A stretch of 64,000 nucleotides of DNA from Reticulitermes lucifugus (taxonomy: Eukaryota; Arthropoda; Insecta; Blattodea; Rhinotermitidae). Both the position numbers and the translations under genes were made by a program. Below, piece by piece: positions 35,733-46,308 of this stretch (positions are counted from its first letter, which is position 1; every line of letters begins with the position of its first letter). Location of the stretch: assembly GCA_026260175.1 (NCBI GenBank), contig JAKCWW010001904.1, positions 555 to 64,554 of the forward strand, given 5' to 3'. The notes under the pieces are model-generated. The model searched no databases. It worked only from the letters and a program-made list of their open reading frames with translations, and was not told where the DNA came from.

Positions 35733-36325
35733 TAATTAACTAACTAATTAACTAAGTATATGCTGACCCACCGACTAACTTCATACACCAGCTGTACGTC
35801 ATTCCTAACAGGCTAAGTGGTCCTCAGCTAGTCAAAAAATTTCCCACACTGTATTGAAGCCGATAGTTCATCACCATGTTCACACAAGCCCGTCACTTGT
35901 CCCTATCGTAAACCAGAACAATCCAGTACACAACCTCCAACTCCATACCATTAAGTTCTATTTTAATATTATCCTCCTGTCTAGGCCTACGTCTTCGAAG
36001 TGGTCTTTTCCTTCACATTTTTAAACCCCCCATGTGTATGTATATCTCTTCTTGCCTATGCGTTCCACACACATCCCCCATGTCACCCTCCTTGATTTCA
36101 CCATCCTAACAATATCTGGCGAGGAGTAAAATCCATGAAGCTCTTCTGTGTGTAGTTTTCTCTAACTCCTTTCCACTTCCTGCCACTCAATTCAAAATAT
36201 CTTCCACAGTACCCTCTTCTCGAACACCATCAGCCTTCGTTCCTCCCTTAATGTGATAGACCAACTTACACACCCATATAAAACAACAGGCAAAATTATG
36301 GCTCTGTAAATTTTAATCTGGTATA
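35733..36325 (-). mobile_element. LINE-1 C-terminal region and 3' end
   Basis: This is the longest LINE-1 fragment without a gap. On the minus strand it encodes KIYRAIILPVVLYGCVSWSI and LREERRLMVFEKRVLWKIF (about 36192-36325), the usual sequence downstream of the reverse-transcriptase palm. It then continues through degraded sequence to a (TTAG/TTAA)n tail at 35733-35755. The plus strand shows the family hallmarks 'attttaatattatcctcc' and 'cctcagctagtcaa'. Several frame breaks are present. Confidence 0.8.
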
Positions 36326-36339
36326 CTATTATACAGAAA

Positions 36340-37190
36340 ACGGGAATATAAAAGGTCCTGAACAGAAAGACAGCAACAAGTGCCTGAATGTAATCTACAT
36401 GAAATTTTGACTTCAAACTGCCGTTTTAAAATGCTTGAACTTTGCCACATTTTCAAACGATTTATTAGCTGTCTCTTTGTTGTGATTTTGCCCTACATTC
36501 TGATACACCAATATGAACACGGACATGCGCCCGCATCTACTTATACACCAACCTCCTTACTAACGACTAAAGAGCTTCTACTTTTTCCCTATGTTCGTAG
36601 GATATACATCTACATAACTTATACTGTGTTCAGAACTATAATGTATTCAGCCATTCTGCCTGTGTACAGCTGTGGTTGTTGTGTGAACACTTTAGTCCTT
36701 TAATTAAACCGTTTTCGTACATCCGGTTTTAAAGTAAACATTCTAAACCAAATTGTCTCTAAATTCACTTTACACTTAACGGTTTCCGATTCACTGCAAA
36801 CAGATGAAATGTCTTGAACAGTGGAGAAACTAAATTGTTCTGAACACCAGATTGACGAAATAATTTCATACATACAGGCGATCTGCAGACAATATCCTCA
36901 TATTAGTTGAGCTGAGAACTACTGAAACTAACGTAACCCTATTTGGGAACTCCTGCATCTAGCGTTCCTCTGCTTTGGGTGAAAGTTATTGAAATCCTCG
37001 TCTCATATAAGACATGCCGATGTCTGATAAGACATCTTTAACGTGTCAAAATGATTTATGGGCCTATCCACCTCCAACCCAACGCAGAGTATGATCCGAA
37101 AGCAGCTTCGCAATGCTTACGTTATGAAACAAGCAGTGAGGTGAAATTAAATTGTGTGACGTATAAAAATTGATTCGTTTATTTTCGAAA
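36340..37190. other. No gene identified
   Basis: A 107-codon plus-strand frame (36380-36703) is AT-rich and hydrophobic, but has no recognisable homology. It may be chance. Confidence 0.45.
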
Positions 37191-37203
37191 TAATTATGAA
37201 GAC

Positions 37204-37448
37204 GCTAGTCCCAGTCGCCGCCCGGTGTAAGACGTGGGTCTGCGGCCGCTAGCCTGCTGGGATTGCGAGTTCGAATCCCGCCGGAATGTCTGTCTGTTGT
37301 GAGTGTTGTGTTGTGAGGTAGAGGTCTCTGGGTGGGGCCGATCATTCATCCAGAGGAGTCCTATCAAGTGTGCTGTGTCTAAGTGTGGTCGTGAAGCCTC
37401 GAAAATGAGGAGGCCCTAGCCCAGTAGGCGCTGTTGCGCCATGGAAAG
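37204..37448 (+). mobile_element. SINE-A, full-length copy with target-site duplication
   Basis: A complete tRNA-derived SINE. The head (gacgtgggtctgcggccgct) continues to a good B box, GAGTTCGAATCCCGC (37266-37280). The body has 'gtagaggtctctgggtgggg' and the 3' part 'cctcgaaaatgaggaggccc' with 'gctgttgcgccatgg'. The same head appears at 1-57 and 42739-42799, and the same 3' part at 42566-42626. The flanks carry a slightly imperfect direct repeat: aattatgaagacg at 37192-37204 and aattatgacg at 37449-37458. That is what target-primed reverse transcription leaves. The A box resembles tRNA-Ser/Leu. Confidence 0.85.
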
Positions 37449-37548
37449 AATTATGACGATGGAATTAATATTTCTATATTATTAGTTTCCTTTGTCGGTA
37501 CCCGTAGATTATAATCAGCTCTTTCACCATGACGAACCAACTAAATGC

Positions 37549-37625
37549 ACTGATGAAGCGCTCCTTGAGAAGCTAACAGTAACTCAGATTTTCAAAAATT
37601 CTCATTTTTTTAAGGAGGCCGCATT
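37549..37625 (-). mobile_element. LINE-1 3' end remnant
   Basis: 'ctccttgagaagctaacagt', 'aactcagattttcaaaaatt' and 'tctcatttttttaaggagg' match the terminal part of LINE-1 in degraded form. The tail is not visible. Confidence 0.5.
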
Positions 37626-37794
37626 CACCAAACCATGCCATAGATTCTGATATCAAGGCAGGACAATTCCTTCTGAAGCCTTCAAAAGAAACTTCGAATA
37701 TGAGATAATTACCAGGTTTTCTGCCATTTTGAGGCAGGAGGTAATAACTGTTGTTTTTAAAACGTAAGTATAGCACGGCGGGATATATTCAGAT

Positions 37795-37872
37795 TGTGGT
37801 CTTCTGGGATTTGATGTAATGTCGTCTTGTCCGTGGAGACCAACGCTTAGGAGGAGAATGCTGCCTCCATAC
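37795..37872 (-). repeat. F-repeat arm
   Basis: The plus strand reads 'gtggtcttctgggatttgat', 'gtaatgtcgtcttgtc' and ends 'aatgctgcctccatacttat'. This is the reverse orientation of the GGAGGCAGCA…GTCGTAATACATC…CCCAGAAGAC arm. No opposite arm is adjacent. Confidence 0.5.
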
Positions 37873-38003
37873 TTATGGTCCAAGTGAGTAAAGATGCAGT
37901 GGGTTCCACAGTACGTTTGGCAGGTGGCAAGGGAAGTGACCCATCAGATCCCGATTTCTATCCATTCGATATTTGAGGTTGTCACGGCGATGACTAGGAA
38001 GGG

Positions 38004-38150
38004 TAAGATTACTGTCTTCCGAGATGTGAATCCGTGCCTATGTTGGCCAATAAATTCATCTACACACAAGGCGGAGAAAGTAGGTTATTTCAAAATTTGA
38101 TAATTAGCTACCAGGCTACATGGCACCACGTCTCAGAAGAAAATAATCTT
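38004..38150. repeat. F-repeat, degraded with short inverted arms
   Basis: 'aagattactgtcttccgaga' with 'gtgaatccgtgcctatgttgg' is an imperfect reverse complement of 'ccaggctacatggcaccacg' with 'tctcagaagaaaataatctt'. The plus frame gives ITVFRDVNPCL, a variant of the family's FWDVxPC peptide. The centre looks deleted or decayed. Confidence 0.5.
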
Positions 38151-38217
38151 ATTTTTTCCATTGCGTAATACTGATACACTCATTGTATGGTTTTAAATAT
38201 AGTAGAATGTATTATAG

Positions 38218-38600
38218 CTAACTTCATGAAGCAACGTTCTTCTTCAGAAGTTAATAGTCTCCTATAGTCGGGTAATATCGCGCATTTCATGGAAACAGAA
38301 TGTACATTACCCTGCTCTTCCTCTTATATCAGTTTTTCCATCCATAACCAGGTTTTCTAATTGGTCACTTCCTTTAATATTTCCCAACCAAAATTTCGTA
38401 CGTATTTCTTGCACTTACCGTTCATCCGAAATTCCCCATTCATCCCATGCTTCTTGATTTTTATCATCCTCACAATATTTGGTAAACAATATAAATTGTG
38501 AAGCTCTTAATTATGTAATTTTCTCCAAGCTGTTACATCTTCCTTCTCAAGTCCATATATTCTGCTCAGCGCGCATTTGAATAGAGTAATGACTACAATA
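38218..38600 (-). mobile_element. LINE-1 3' region, old copy
   Basis: Hallmarks are recognisable but diverged: gctaacttcatgaagcaacg, cgcatttcatggaaac, aatttcgtacgtatttcttg, atgcttcttgatttttatca and ttatgtaattttctcc. The order is the same as in 20084-20569 and 35733-36325. This is one of the oldest LINE-1 copies in the window. Confidence 0.65.
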
Positions 38601-40160
38601 AATATTATGGATGTTAGTAGGGCCACAGACTCTGACTTAACTAGGAGCCCTCTAAAGTTTCCATTCACAACATTTTAAACACGCTGTATTTGTGGTTAGA
38701 ACAATAAGACAAGCTTTGCCTCCTCTGTCAATTCCAGCATCTACTACTTACTTCCTCTTCAAAGAGGCAGAAGTTAAACAGCATGAATTATTAGATATAT
38801 CGTTTGCTTAGCAATTCACGCAACTTTACCGTCAGTAGATTTTGCTGTGAATTGCCGCTAATATTTCGAAATGGCAGTGAAATTATATAAAGAACATTCT
38901 GCAGCCATGTTATTTGGTTAGGTTTTAGGGTCTTATTAACACATTATTCAAGTTGTAAAAGCACGCAGTGAAAGCAAGATACACAAAAGCGCCTGAGTTC
39001 AACTGTACGCTTGATTGAAGGCAGCCACAGCAATGAAGAGCTATCTAGACTTGAACAAGGACCTTCTTCGTGCGCAAAGTCCAGCACAAAGCTCAGTGTA
39101 ATGCCTATAACAAACAGAATGTCTGCATTCGTAAAATTCAAATGAATCTGAAGATAAGACCATATAGATTACGTATCATTAACCTCAGGTTCTACCAAAT
39201 GAACGTGACAACAGTTTCTCATTACATAATGAGATGCTAGCCTTCCTGCTGCTTATTCCAGAGAGCCAGTGTTCGTTTCTCAGAAGTGAGACCAGCCGCC
39301 TGATGAGACGTTTTCGTGTTTCGTCAATTTTATCAACCAAATTTTGAAAACGGTTAACGTTGTCCATGTGCAAATCATGAAGACGTATGGGGAAGCAGAG
39401 GTATAATTACACGCATACTTAACCTAAGTATTAGATGGATATAATTTATCAGTTCCACGCTCTGGCCCCTTTATCTCATGGGAAGAAGACCAAGGTACCT
39501 ATTCAGTAAGAGTCTGGTTGAGCCTCAGAATAAGTCTGGGCATTTTGGAGAGAGAAAAATCTTTTGGTACTGCTGTAAATCGAAACACGATTCCTCGGCT
39601 ATCCATCTCGTGGTTTAGTCGCTAAACAGCCGACCTCTGCAATGGTACGTTACAGCAGACAAAGATCGCTTCAACACGTTTATCAAGTAATAAAAAACAC
39701 ACACTCTAAAGTTTAGAAACTGTCGTCAAATAACTTAAGATACATTCACCTTGTATTTATAATTCTCTGTTCTCAAAGAAGCAAACTGTGAGTTTGTGCG
39801 TTCTTCAAGGGTAGCCTTCACGTGGAATTGCTGTCCACGTGATCACATCGTGTGCTGTCTGTCTGTTCCCATAACATCCGGAAATCTGCGAATTGTTTTT
39901 AACCAATAGAACTGCAAGGTCCGTTTCGACCAGCACGGCTGATAATTTCCTTAAAGACTAAACGGAGATGTCTAATCATCTCCTCAAATATTAAACAACC
40001 CCTACCATGTCTGAGGCAAGTCTTCGTCAATTTACAAGTAATATATTTTACTTCACCCTATTAATATAGGGATTTAGACAACTTGCTCTCCCCGAAATGT
40101 AGAAACAAATCTGTCAAACTGCATAACGTCACTTCCCAGAAGATATAATGTATAATGTAT
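38601..40160. other. No gene identified
   Basis: A small hairpin TCACGTGGA/TCCACGTGA lies at 39818-39842. A degenerate tRNA-like stretch 'ctcgtggtttagtcgctaaa' lies at about 39607-39626 without a matching B box. A 62-codon minus-strand frame (39185-39373) is not recognised. Confidence 0.45.
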
Positions 40161-40350
40161 AAAATGTAATGTATCGTATATCATCATATTTTATGTTTGT
40201 GGGAACCCACAAGTTTTCCAGGTTTTACAAAAAATTGTAAAATTAGCTATTGATCGGCCAATGTAATTTTACAATTTATTGTAAAAATTGGAAAAATTGT
40301 GGGATCCCACAAACATAAGACCATGATGATGTATGATACATTACATTTTT
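40161..40350. mobile_element. 190-bp foldback element
   Basis: The two halves are imperfect reverse complements over about 80 bp. The left half has 'aatgtaatgtatcgtata', 'ttatgtttgtgggaaccc' and 'ttgtaaaatta'. The right half has 'taattttacaattt', 'gggatcccacaaacataa' and 'gtatgatacattacat'. The loop is about 18 bp (gctattgatcggccaatg). Inner parts are themselves palindromic (TGTGGGAACCCACA). No coding sequence. A non-autonomous DNA element is the likeliest identity. Confidence 0.7.
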
Positions 40351-40377
40351 ACCTTTTTTAAATAATTGTATAACTAG

Positions 40378-40412
40378 CTTGATGATGGTCGATTATTGAC
40401 CGAAACATGTAG
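40378..40412 (+). other. TTGATGA - hairpin - CCGAAACATG motif
   Basis: CTTGATGATGGTC, loop gattatt, then GACCGAAACATGTAG forms a GGTC/GACC stem between TTGATGA and GAAAC. The minus strand at 49611-49650 has a similar unit, TTGAGGATGGCAC agac GTGCCGAAACATGTAGG. The two probably mark the ends of one repeat family. Confidence 0.5.
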
Positions 40413-40449
40413 CTATCGGAATAAAGATAGTTTTTTTTGACTGATCATT

Positions 40450-41995
40450 ACATGTGTAGTTATTGTAAGTTTAAAGAACAGCGGAATGAATTATATCAAG
40501 TCAGTATGCTGACCTGTTTACGGCGTAAGTGTAACATTTAAGATGGAATACTATGTAATTACACAAACGTAATACCTACTTCCTTTTCTGTTGTTGTAAA
40601 ATGAGTCTGATGGAAAGATGTCCTTCTTCTGAAAATGTTAAAATTACGAAATATTTATTCAGATTATCAGCCTAAGTGTTAGATGAATTAGAAGTGTAAT
40701 GCCTTCTACGCTTTCTAAATGCAGGATAACACAGGCCTATGATTTTCACAAGGCACACACGAAAGAGGTTCGCAATTTTTACATCTTTGTTGAAGTGGTT
40801 AAGAATTCCTAACTGTTGAAAGTGACCCTGGTATTTAAAATATTTATTTATAGACATCTGAATCATAGTGGACTAACAGATGAATCTTTCTTAATTGCAC
40901 CACAAAAGATCATCCATTTTGTGGATAACATTATCTTCTTCCTACATTATAGCTGTGTAAATTGTACTGCGGACCATGGCAATACTAAAATTTTGCACAA
41001 ACACAGTGAAAAATTTTCTTGACAGAAAGTTCTAAATTGCGGATCCTGTGTCAAGAATGGAACACCATGTATAAGAGGATGAAGGAATTCTTTCACTTCA
41101 GCGTTACGAATGGGGGGTGGGGGGGGAGATTCAACGGGTCAATTAGTGTGAGTCGGAGTGAATCCGGAAACAGAGAATTTACTGCAGTATGGTGGCGGAA
41201 TGAGTGAGAAAGGTGTGGGTAATGATTCCACCTACCACAGTTCAGTGTACCGGTCAACAATTGAACAGGCTGTCTTCATTTTTATGCTTCGTGTCCATTT
41301 AAGTCGTAAAACAAAAACATACAAGACCATAATTTATGTCCGTCCATCAGGATATTTTATTTAAGACACGTTTCAACGGATTTAATTAAACCTAGTAAGA
41401 GATCTGCATCACGTGATGCAAGAAGGCCTTAATGTTGGTTCGTTATACCAAGATGGTTTCAAAATTGTTAATATTTCTCAGCAAGGTGTCATCGTACAAG
41501 AAGGAACATATAACAACACACATATAGTAAAGACCTTTGAGTATTCACTTGAAATATTCCTTGAAGAGAAAGGGATGTAAAAATAATGCACTTGGAATCA
41601 GTACTCTTCGTACCGGAATAACCACAGACACGTTTTCTTCATGTGACAGAAATTTGTACAATTAAAGCGAAACTCTTAAGTTATATCTCAATTTTTGTAA
41701 CAGAGCACCCTTTAGAATTACCAAGGTAGACCTAAAAATTGTTCCTTAATATTTCAGCTGCCTCTATATATAGAATTATGATCCCATGTCGATTTTTATG
41801 CTGTTTAACCTTCTAAAGACAAGTGGTTAATATATGTACCGCCATATATAACACAAAACTTGTACATTTTTCCCCACATATTTTGTTTACACTTCGTGTG
41901 ATTCTTACAAAAAATAAATAATATTTCCCTAAACAGCACCATACGATCAGTTTATCTAATGGAAACAGTGTGTTCTCTGTGAGGTGCCAAATGAA

Positions 41996-42031
<36 letters not shown>

Positions 42032-42540
42032 CCTAACGTAGGTTACGTTCAAACATCAAAGGGCAACCCGTAGCTACATTTAGAGGTGTGTTAGAAAAAT
42101 TATAATTTTTTTTGGGAGGAGGGATGGGATGGGAGAATAAGTGTCAACTCGAGACCTGAGGTAGCAAGAAATACAAGCAGACTCGCTCACTAGATTCTGG
42201 GTTAAGAGAGTAGAACTCTCGGATAAGGAAAAGCAAAACGACACACTTCAATGAAATACATAGGCCGATACAGCCTACAACTTTTCCAGTATTCAGCATT
42301 CGATATTTTGCATGCATTGTTGTACTTAGAAGTTCTTACTGTAGATAAAATTATACTTATGTAAAGCTGACCGTAGTACAGATACCAAACTGGACAGAGA
42401 CGATTAATATAATTATTTTGTTAACAATCATAATTACGAGAAATGCTTCAAACACAACGTGATTTCAGATCTTAATCGGACGTGTTCCTTCTGCTTCTGC
42501 ACTGCACTTTTGCATGAATTGCACTTAAAATAAATGCCAT
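40450..42540. other. No gene identified
   Basis: A G-rich tract GGGGGGTGGGGGGGG lies at about 41111-41126, and a pure (AT)n run at 42001-42029. Frames are all under 70 codons. Confidence 0.5.
42001..42029. repeat. (AT)n microsatellite
   Basis: A pure AT dinucleotide run of about 29 bases. Confidence 0.95.
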
Positions 42541-42554
42541 GGCGTTTAATTTTA

Positions 42555-42810
42555 GTTCTATATAATTTTTTTTATGGCTCAACAGCCCTATATGGGCCTG
42601 GGCCTCCTCGTTTCGTCGAGGTTTCANNNNNNNNNNNNNNNNNNNNNNNNNNNNNNNNNNNNNNNNNNNNNNNNNNNNNNNNNNNNNNNNNNNNNNNNNN
42701 NNNNNNNNNNNNNNNNNNNNNNNNNNNNNNNNNNNNNNGATCCTAGTAAGCGAGCGACCGAAGACCCACGCCTTAGACCGCACGGCCACTGGGATCGGCG
42801 TTCTATATAA
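42555..42810 (-). mobile_element. SINE-A copy with target-site duplication, gap inside
   Basis: The minus-strand head (42739-42799) and the 3' part (42566-42626, including GAAACGAGGAGGCCCAGGCC) match the full copy at 37204-37448. The element ends in an A-rich tail (TTTTTTTTAT on the plus strand). It is bounded by a perfect 11-bp direct repeat, gttctatataa, at 42555-42565 and 42800-42810. The clean duplication and A-tail indicate a comparatively recent insertion. The 112-N gap replaces the middle. By comparison with the full copy about 134 bp is expected there. Confidence 0.85.
42627..42738. other. Assembly gap (112 N)
   Basis: A run of 112 N inside the SINE-A copy. Unlike the round 50-N gap, the odd length suggests an estimated size, and it is close to the length missing from the SINE. 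Confidence 0.99.
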
Positions 42811-43186
42811 ATTAGCGTATATAAATTATATACCCTTTAATTATGCGTTATAATTGACGAGTAGACATCCGTACCAATATTAAATCAGACAGAAATCTTT
42901 CACTGTTGGACAACGATATTATGCTATGCAGTGTTTGTACTGCTGCCACCGGAGGCCAAAGGAAGCTAATATAATTCTAATTCCTATGGCTTTCGGTATT
43001 AATTTTTAACGTTACGTTCTTGGTAAAACGATTTATTGTGACAATGAATTAATGAAAATAAAGTAGACTGCCATCAATGTCGAATCATAAGCTTCCAAAA
43101 AAATGTGTATCTTGAAAAGATCTGTTTGGTAGTTCGCTATAACATGATGTCGCCAACAGATGTTACCATATTAATATGCGAGTATG
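42811..43186. other. No gene identified
   Basis: Nothing recognised. Confidence 0.5.
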
Positions 43187-43530
43187 TTACACTCCACGGA
43201 GCAGAGCCCTGATTAACAGGATACGGTTTCTCAACTATTCGCGAAAATTGTCACTTTTTATGAAACCCGAAAGTTTCTTGCCATGTTCATATAAGTTTGC
43301 CCTTATTAGTTCCTTGAGGCAAACGAAATCACGCCGTAATCCTACATTCCCTCTTTAAGAAGCATTTAATATTATCCTCCCACCTACGCCCAAATCCTCC
43401 ACGTAACATCTTCAATGTGTATTTTCAAACAAAACTGTGTATGAACTTCTCACTTCAGTGTTATTATGTCCCACCCGTCTCGTCCACTTCGGTTTCTCCT
43501 TATATAACTGTCAAAATCTTTTTCTTAACT
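43187..43530 (-). mobile_element. LINE-1 3' region, diverged copy
   Basis: The plus strand shows 'actccacggagcagagccct', 'tttatgaaacccgaaagttt', 'catttaatattatcctccca' and 'tatgtcccacccgtct' in family order. No (GTTA)n tail is visible. Many substitutions and small deletions indicate an old copy. Confidence 0.7.
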
Positions 43531-44126
43531 GTTGAAAATTTCAAAGAATATATTTTCTGTCTTTGCTTTTAGCCAAATTGAAATTTACTTTTGTGTCAAA
43601 ATACTCGCGCACTTTCGCTTTCCCTTTCAAGGCACTTGGGTTGTTTCTTAGACACAACTGGTGTGTACTCATCGTTTAAGGGACGTCCTCCAGCTGTTTT
43701 CTCCCTCTTCATAATATTTTATCAGCCACTTCTGAATCTCAATGCTGCACGAGTGGAAACAGCTGAAGAAAGGAAAAATGAAAATATATTCTGTTTGGCT
43801 TTATGTATATTAGAAGCTAGCAAGTCATAAATCCTGCAATCAGCGACGAGCTATAAAAAATGAAAGACCACAAATTTGAGGCTGTTCCTTTCCAATGCCA
43901 TTCATAACACACACGGTCTCACTCAGTCACGGCAGCTGAATGCATGAATGGAATACTCCTGGGGAGCCTTAGAACCTCCAGTTTAATGCAACTGAATCAG
44001 CAATTGTGGAATCATATCTAGACGTAGTAAAATTGATAAAGGCGTTATCGAATTACATCACCGTGTATTTTCGTATATGTTTACTGGAGAGTCGAGAAAC
44101 CTGCTTCTGTCGTCTACATCACACGT
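43531..44126. other. No gene identified
   Basis: A 79-codon plus-strand frame (43591-43830) has no recognisable feature. Confidence 0.45.
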
Positions 44127-44206
44127 CCTGAAGATGGCGGTGGTAAATACCTTCGAAACTTTGGTACCCATCTACCAGACTACATAGTCTTTAACCCAGA
44201 AAACCG
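44127..44206 (+). repeat. F-repeat arm
   Basis: CCTGAAGATGGCGGTGG, then TACCTTCGAAACTTTGGTACC and 'atctaccagactacatagtc', ending 'aacccagaaaacc'. It is a well-kept single arm that shows the CTGAAGA - hairpin - GAAAC core. Confidence 0.6.
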
Positions 44207-44284
44207 TAAAAATTTTTCTTCGCCTTGAGAACTCATATGTCATAAAAATGTCAATCCCGATTAAATGATAATTGCGTTGGACAC

Positions 44285-44399
44285 AAACACGTGATATCGC
44301 AATAAATAATTATTTATATTTATATAATATTTATATTTAATTATTTATACAATATATATTTATATAATAAATAATTATTTATTGCGATATCACGTGTTT
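44285..44399. mobile_element. 115-bp AT-rich foldback
   Basis: AAACACGTGATATCGCAATA with AATAATTATTTA (44285-44317) is repeated in inverted orientation at 44367-44399 without a mismatch in the outer 30 bases. The 50-bp centre is a T/A-only sequence that is itself partly palindromic. It shares no sequence with the other foldbacks here. It is probably a small non-autonomous DNA element. Confidence 0.75.
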
Positions 44400-45682
44400 T
44401 TATCGGTATTAATAGAAAGACAACAACGTACATTTTTAGAAAAAATTTTTAAATAAAACGGAGTTTTAAGTTAAACTGTTCAATACAGTCAGTACACACA
44501 CGACTATAGTGAATGACTTTTCATGTAAAAACATAACAGAACAAGGACAATGAAACGAGGACTGGAATTACCGCGTAAAGGAAAGGAAAGAAAGGCAGGA
44601 CGTATAACTGTACGGCAGTACCGCGTATTGTCAGACATCAAGCAGAGGAGATAGATTTGGCAAGGTATCGAAAAGAAATTATTATGAAAGGATAGATGAG
44701 GCTGACATTTTTCGCCTATCGACCCTTATAAAGCCGTTATAATCCCACAAGAAGATGAGGAATGCAAATGGCATTGCACTTCGAGCTTTTAGACAGAACA
44801 CGACAGTCAGTTAAATTATTTTTCGTATTTATTTGGTGGCTTAATTGATGCTTACGGGATATGTGGAAATAAACTCTCACGGACAACTTCCGAAAGTAAA
44901 GTGCCCTTAATTTTATCGAAAATATTATTTAAATTTAAATTTATTATTGTCATTTCACCGCATTTGAACGGTACTGTATTTTATGAAATTTGTTACGATT
45001 CCTTAAAACATGTTCCCCCAGTATTATTTTATTTTCACCCACATATGAAAGGCATATTAAGTTAAAGTTTAATTTTTTTCATAAACTGCACTATCAGTAA
45101 GAACGCAATCTTTCGGCTTTGTTAGGCAAATCTCGTTAAATGACATTACGTAGGTTTTAATTTCAGTAATTTTGTACGTAATGAGTTGGTCGCACTCACA
45201 TTCAGACGAATCAGTTAGCTGGTCACAGAGAGTGGCTATTTAGTCTGCTAGTTTAATTGTGTAAATTCATTCCAGCCACTGTTAAAAGCAGGTGAAGAGG
45301 ACACTACGTAAATGGAATAAGAAATCTGAAATCCGAATTCGTGGCACTGTTAATCATAATTTGGGTTTCAGAGACTAGGTTCCAGAACTCGAGATTCTAA
45401 CAAGCATATCGTATATAGAGCTGCAATTTTGTGTCCGATAATAAAAATTTTTGGGCACCTTTCCATTTTGTGGGATTAAAAATAATCTCCGAAAAAATCA
45501 GGTGAAGCTTACAATTGATCCACACATGAAGGAAACGCCAAAAACAGCATTATTTTTGAGACAAAGTATATAAATATAAATTTTTAACGTTCCTATCAAG
45601 TCAACATATTTATTTTAGTTACTAAATGATAACACCACAAATTTACGAGTATGTATTGAGACTTTCTTCGAAAGCGAATTTT
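44400..45682. other. No gene identified
   Basis: AT-rich, short frames only, no family match. Confidence 0.5.
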
Positions 45683-45955
45683 CATGCAGCTAAGCAATAT
45701 ATTCCCCGCGTTCCTTGGTCCCTCGAAAGCTGAATACCGTGTTCATGAACTCATCACTGATCCTCCATCCAAGCACGGTGGCTGCGGCCCGTGTCTATAT
45801 ATCTTTATTAAGATTAAAATAATGTATCCTCCCATCTACGCCTTAGTCTCCCAAAATGTTTATTTCCTTCAGATTTTCTAATCACACTTTGTAAAGAATT
45901 ATGTCTCCAGTACATGCCCTGCCTATCTCTATTCTTTTATTTGATAGAAAATTGA
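45683..45955 (-). mobile_element. LINE-1 3' region, diverged and tail-less
   Basis: 'atattccccgcgttccttgg', 'cctcgaaagctgaatacc', 'aatgtatcctcccatctacg' and 'tacatgccctgcctatctct' follow the LINE-1 order. The terminal 'ctccatggagca' segment is missing. Old copy. Confidence 0.6.
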
Positions 45956-46004
45956 TAATTATAAGGTACGATCAACAGGCAGCCATTTACAAGCGTGTAC
46001 AAGG

Positions 46005-46308
46005 TTGGATATGCTACCTAATTCGTGACACGTTTACAAGTTTAGGACACGTTACTTAATTCGAGACGCGTTTACAAGATTAGGATATTTAACCTAATTC
46101 GTGACAAGTTTACAAGGTTAGGACATGTTACTTAATTCGTGACGCGTTCACAAGGTTAGGACGTGTTACTTAATTCGTGACACGTTTACAAGGTTAGGAC
46201 ATGTTACTTAATTCGTGACACGTTTGCAAGGTTAGGACATGCTACGTAATTCGTGACACGTTTATAAGGATAGGATAAGTCACATCATTTGTGGTACGTC
46301 TGTAACAA
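46005..46308. repeat. 38-bp minisatellite, 8 units
   Basis: A tandem array with a strict 38-bp period: the ATTCGTGAC landmark recurs at 46021, 46059, 46097, 46135, 46173, 46211, 46249 and 46287 (the last as ATTTGTGGT). The unit is approximately aaggttaggacatgttactt + aattcgtgacacgtttac. Inner units are most alike and outer units are diverged, as expected for arrays that turn over from the centre. No coding role is evident. Confidence 0.95.

Noticed and set aside
39588-39650. tRNA-like stretch containing GTGGTTTAGTCGCTAAA
   Set aside because: The A-box resemblance is fair, but no B box or SINE body follows.
41111-41126. G-rich tract as a G-quadruplex site
   Set aside because: Two long G runs separated by one T can fold, but there is no gene or conserved context. 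It is noted only as composition.
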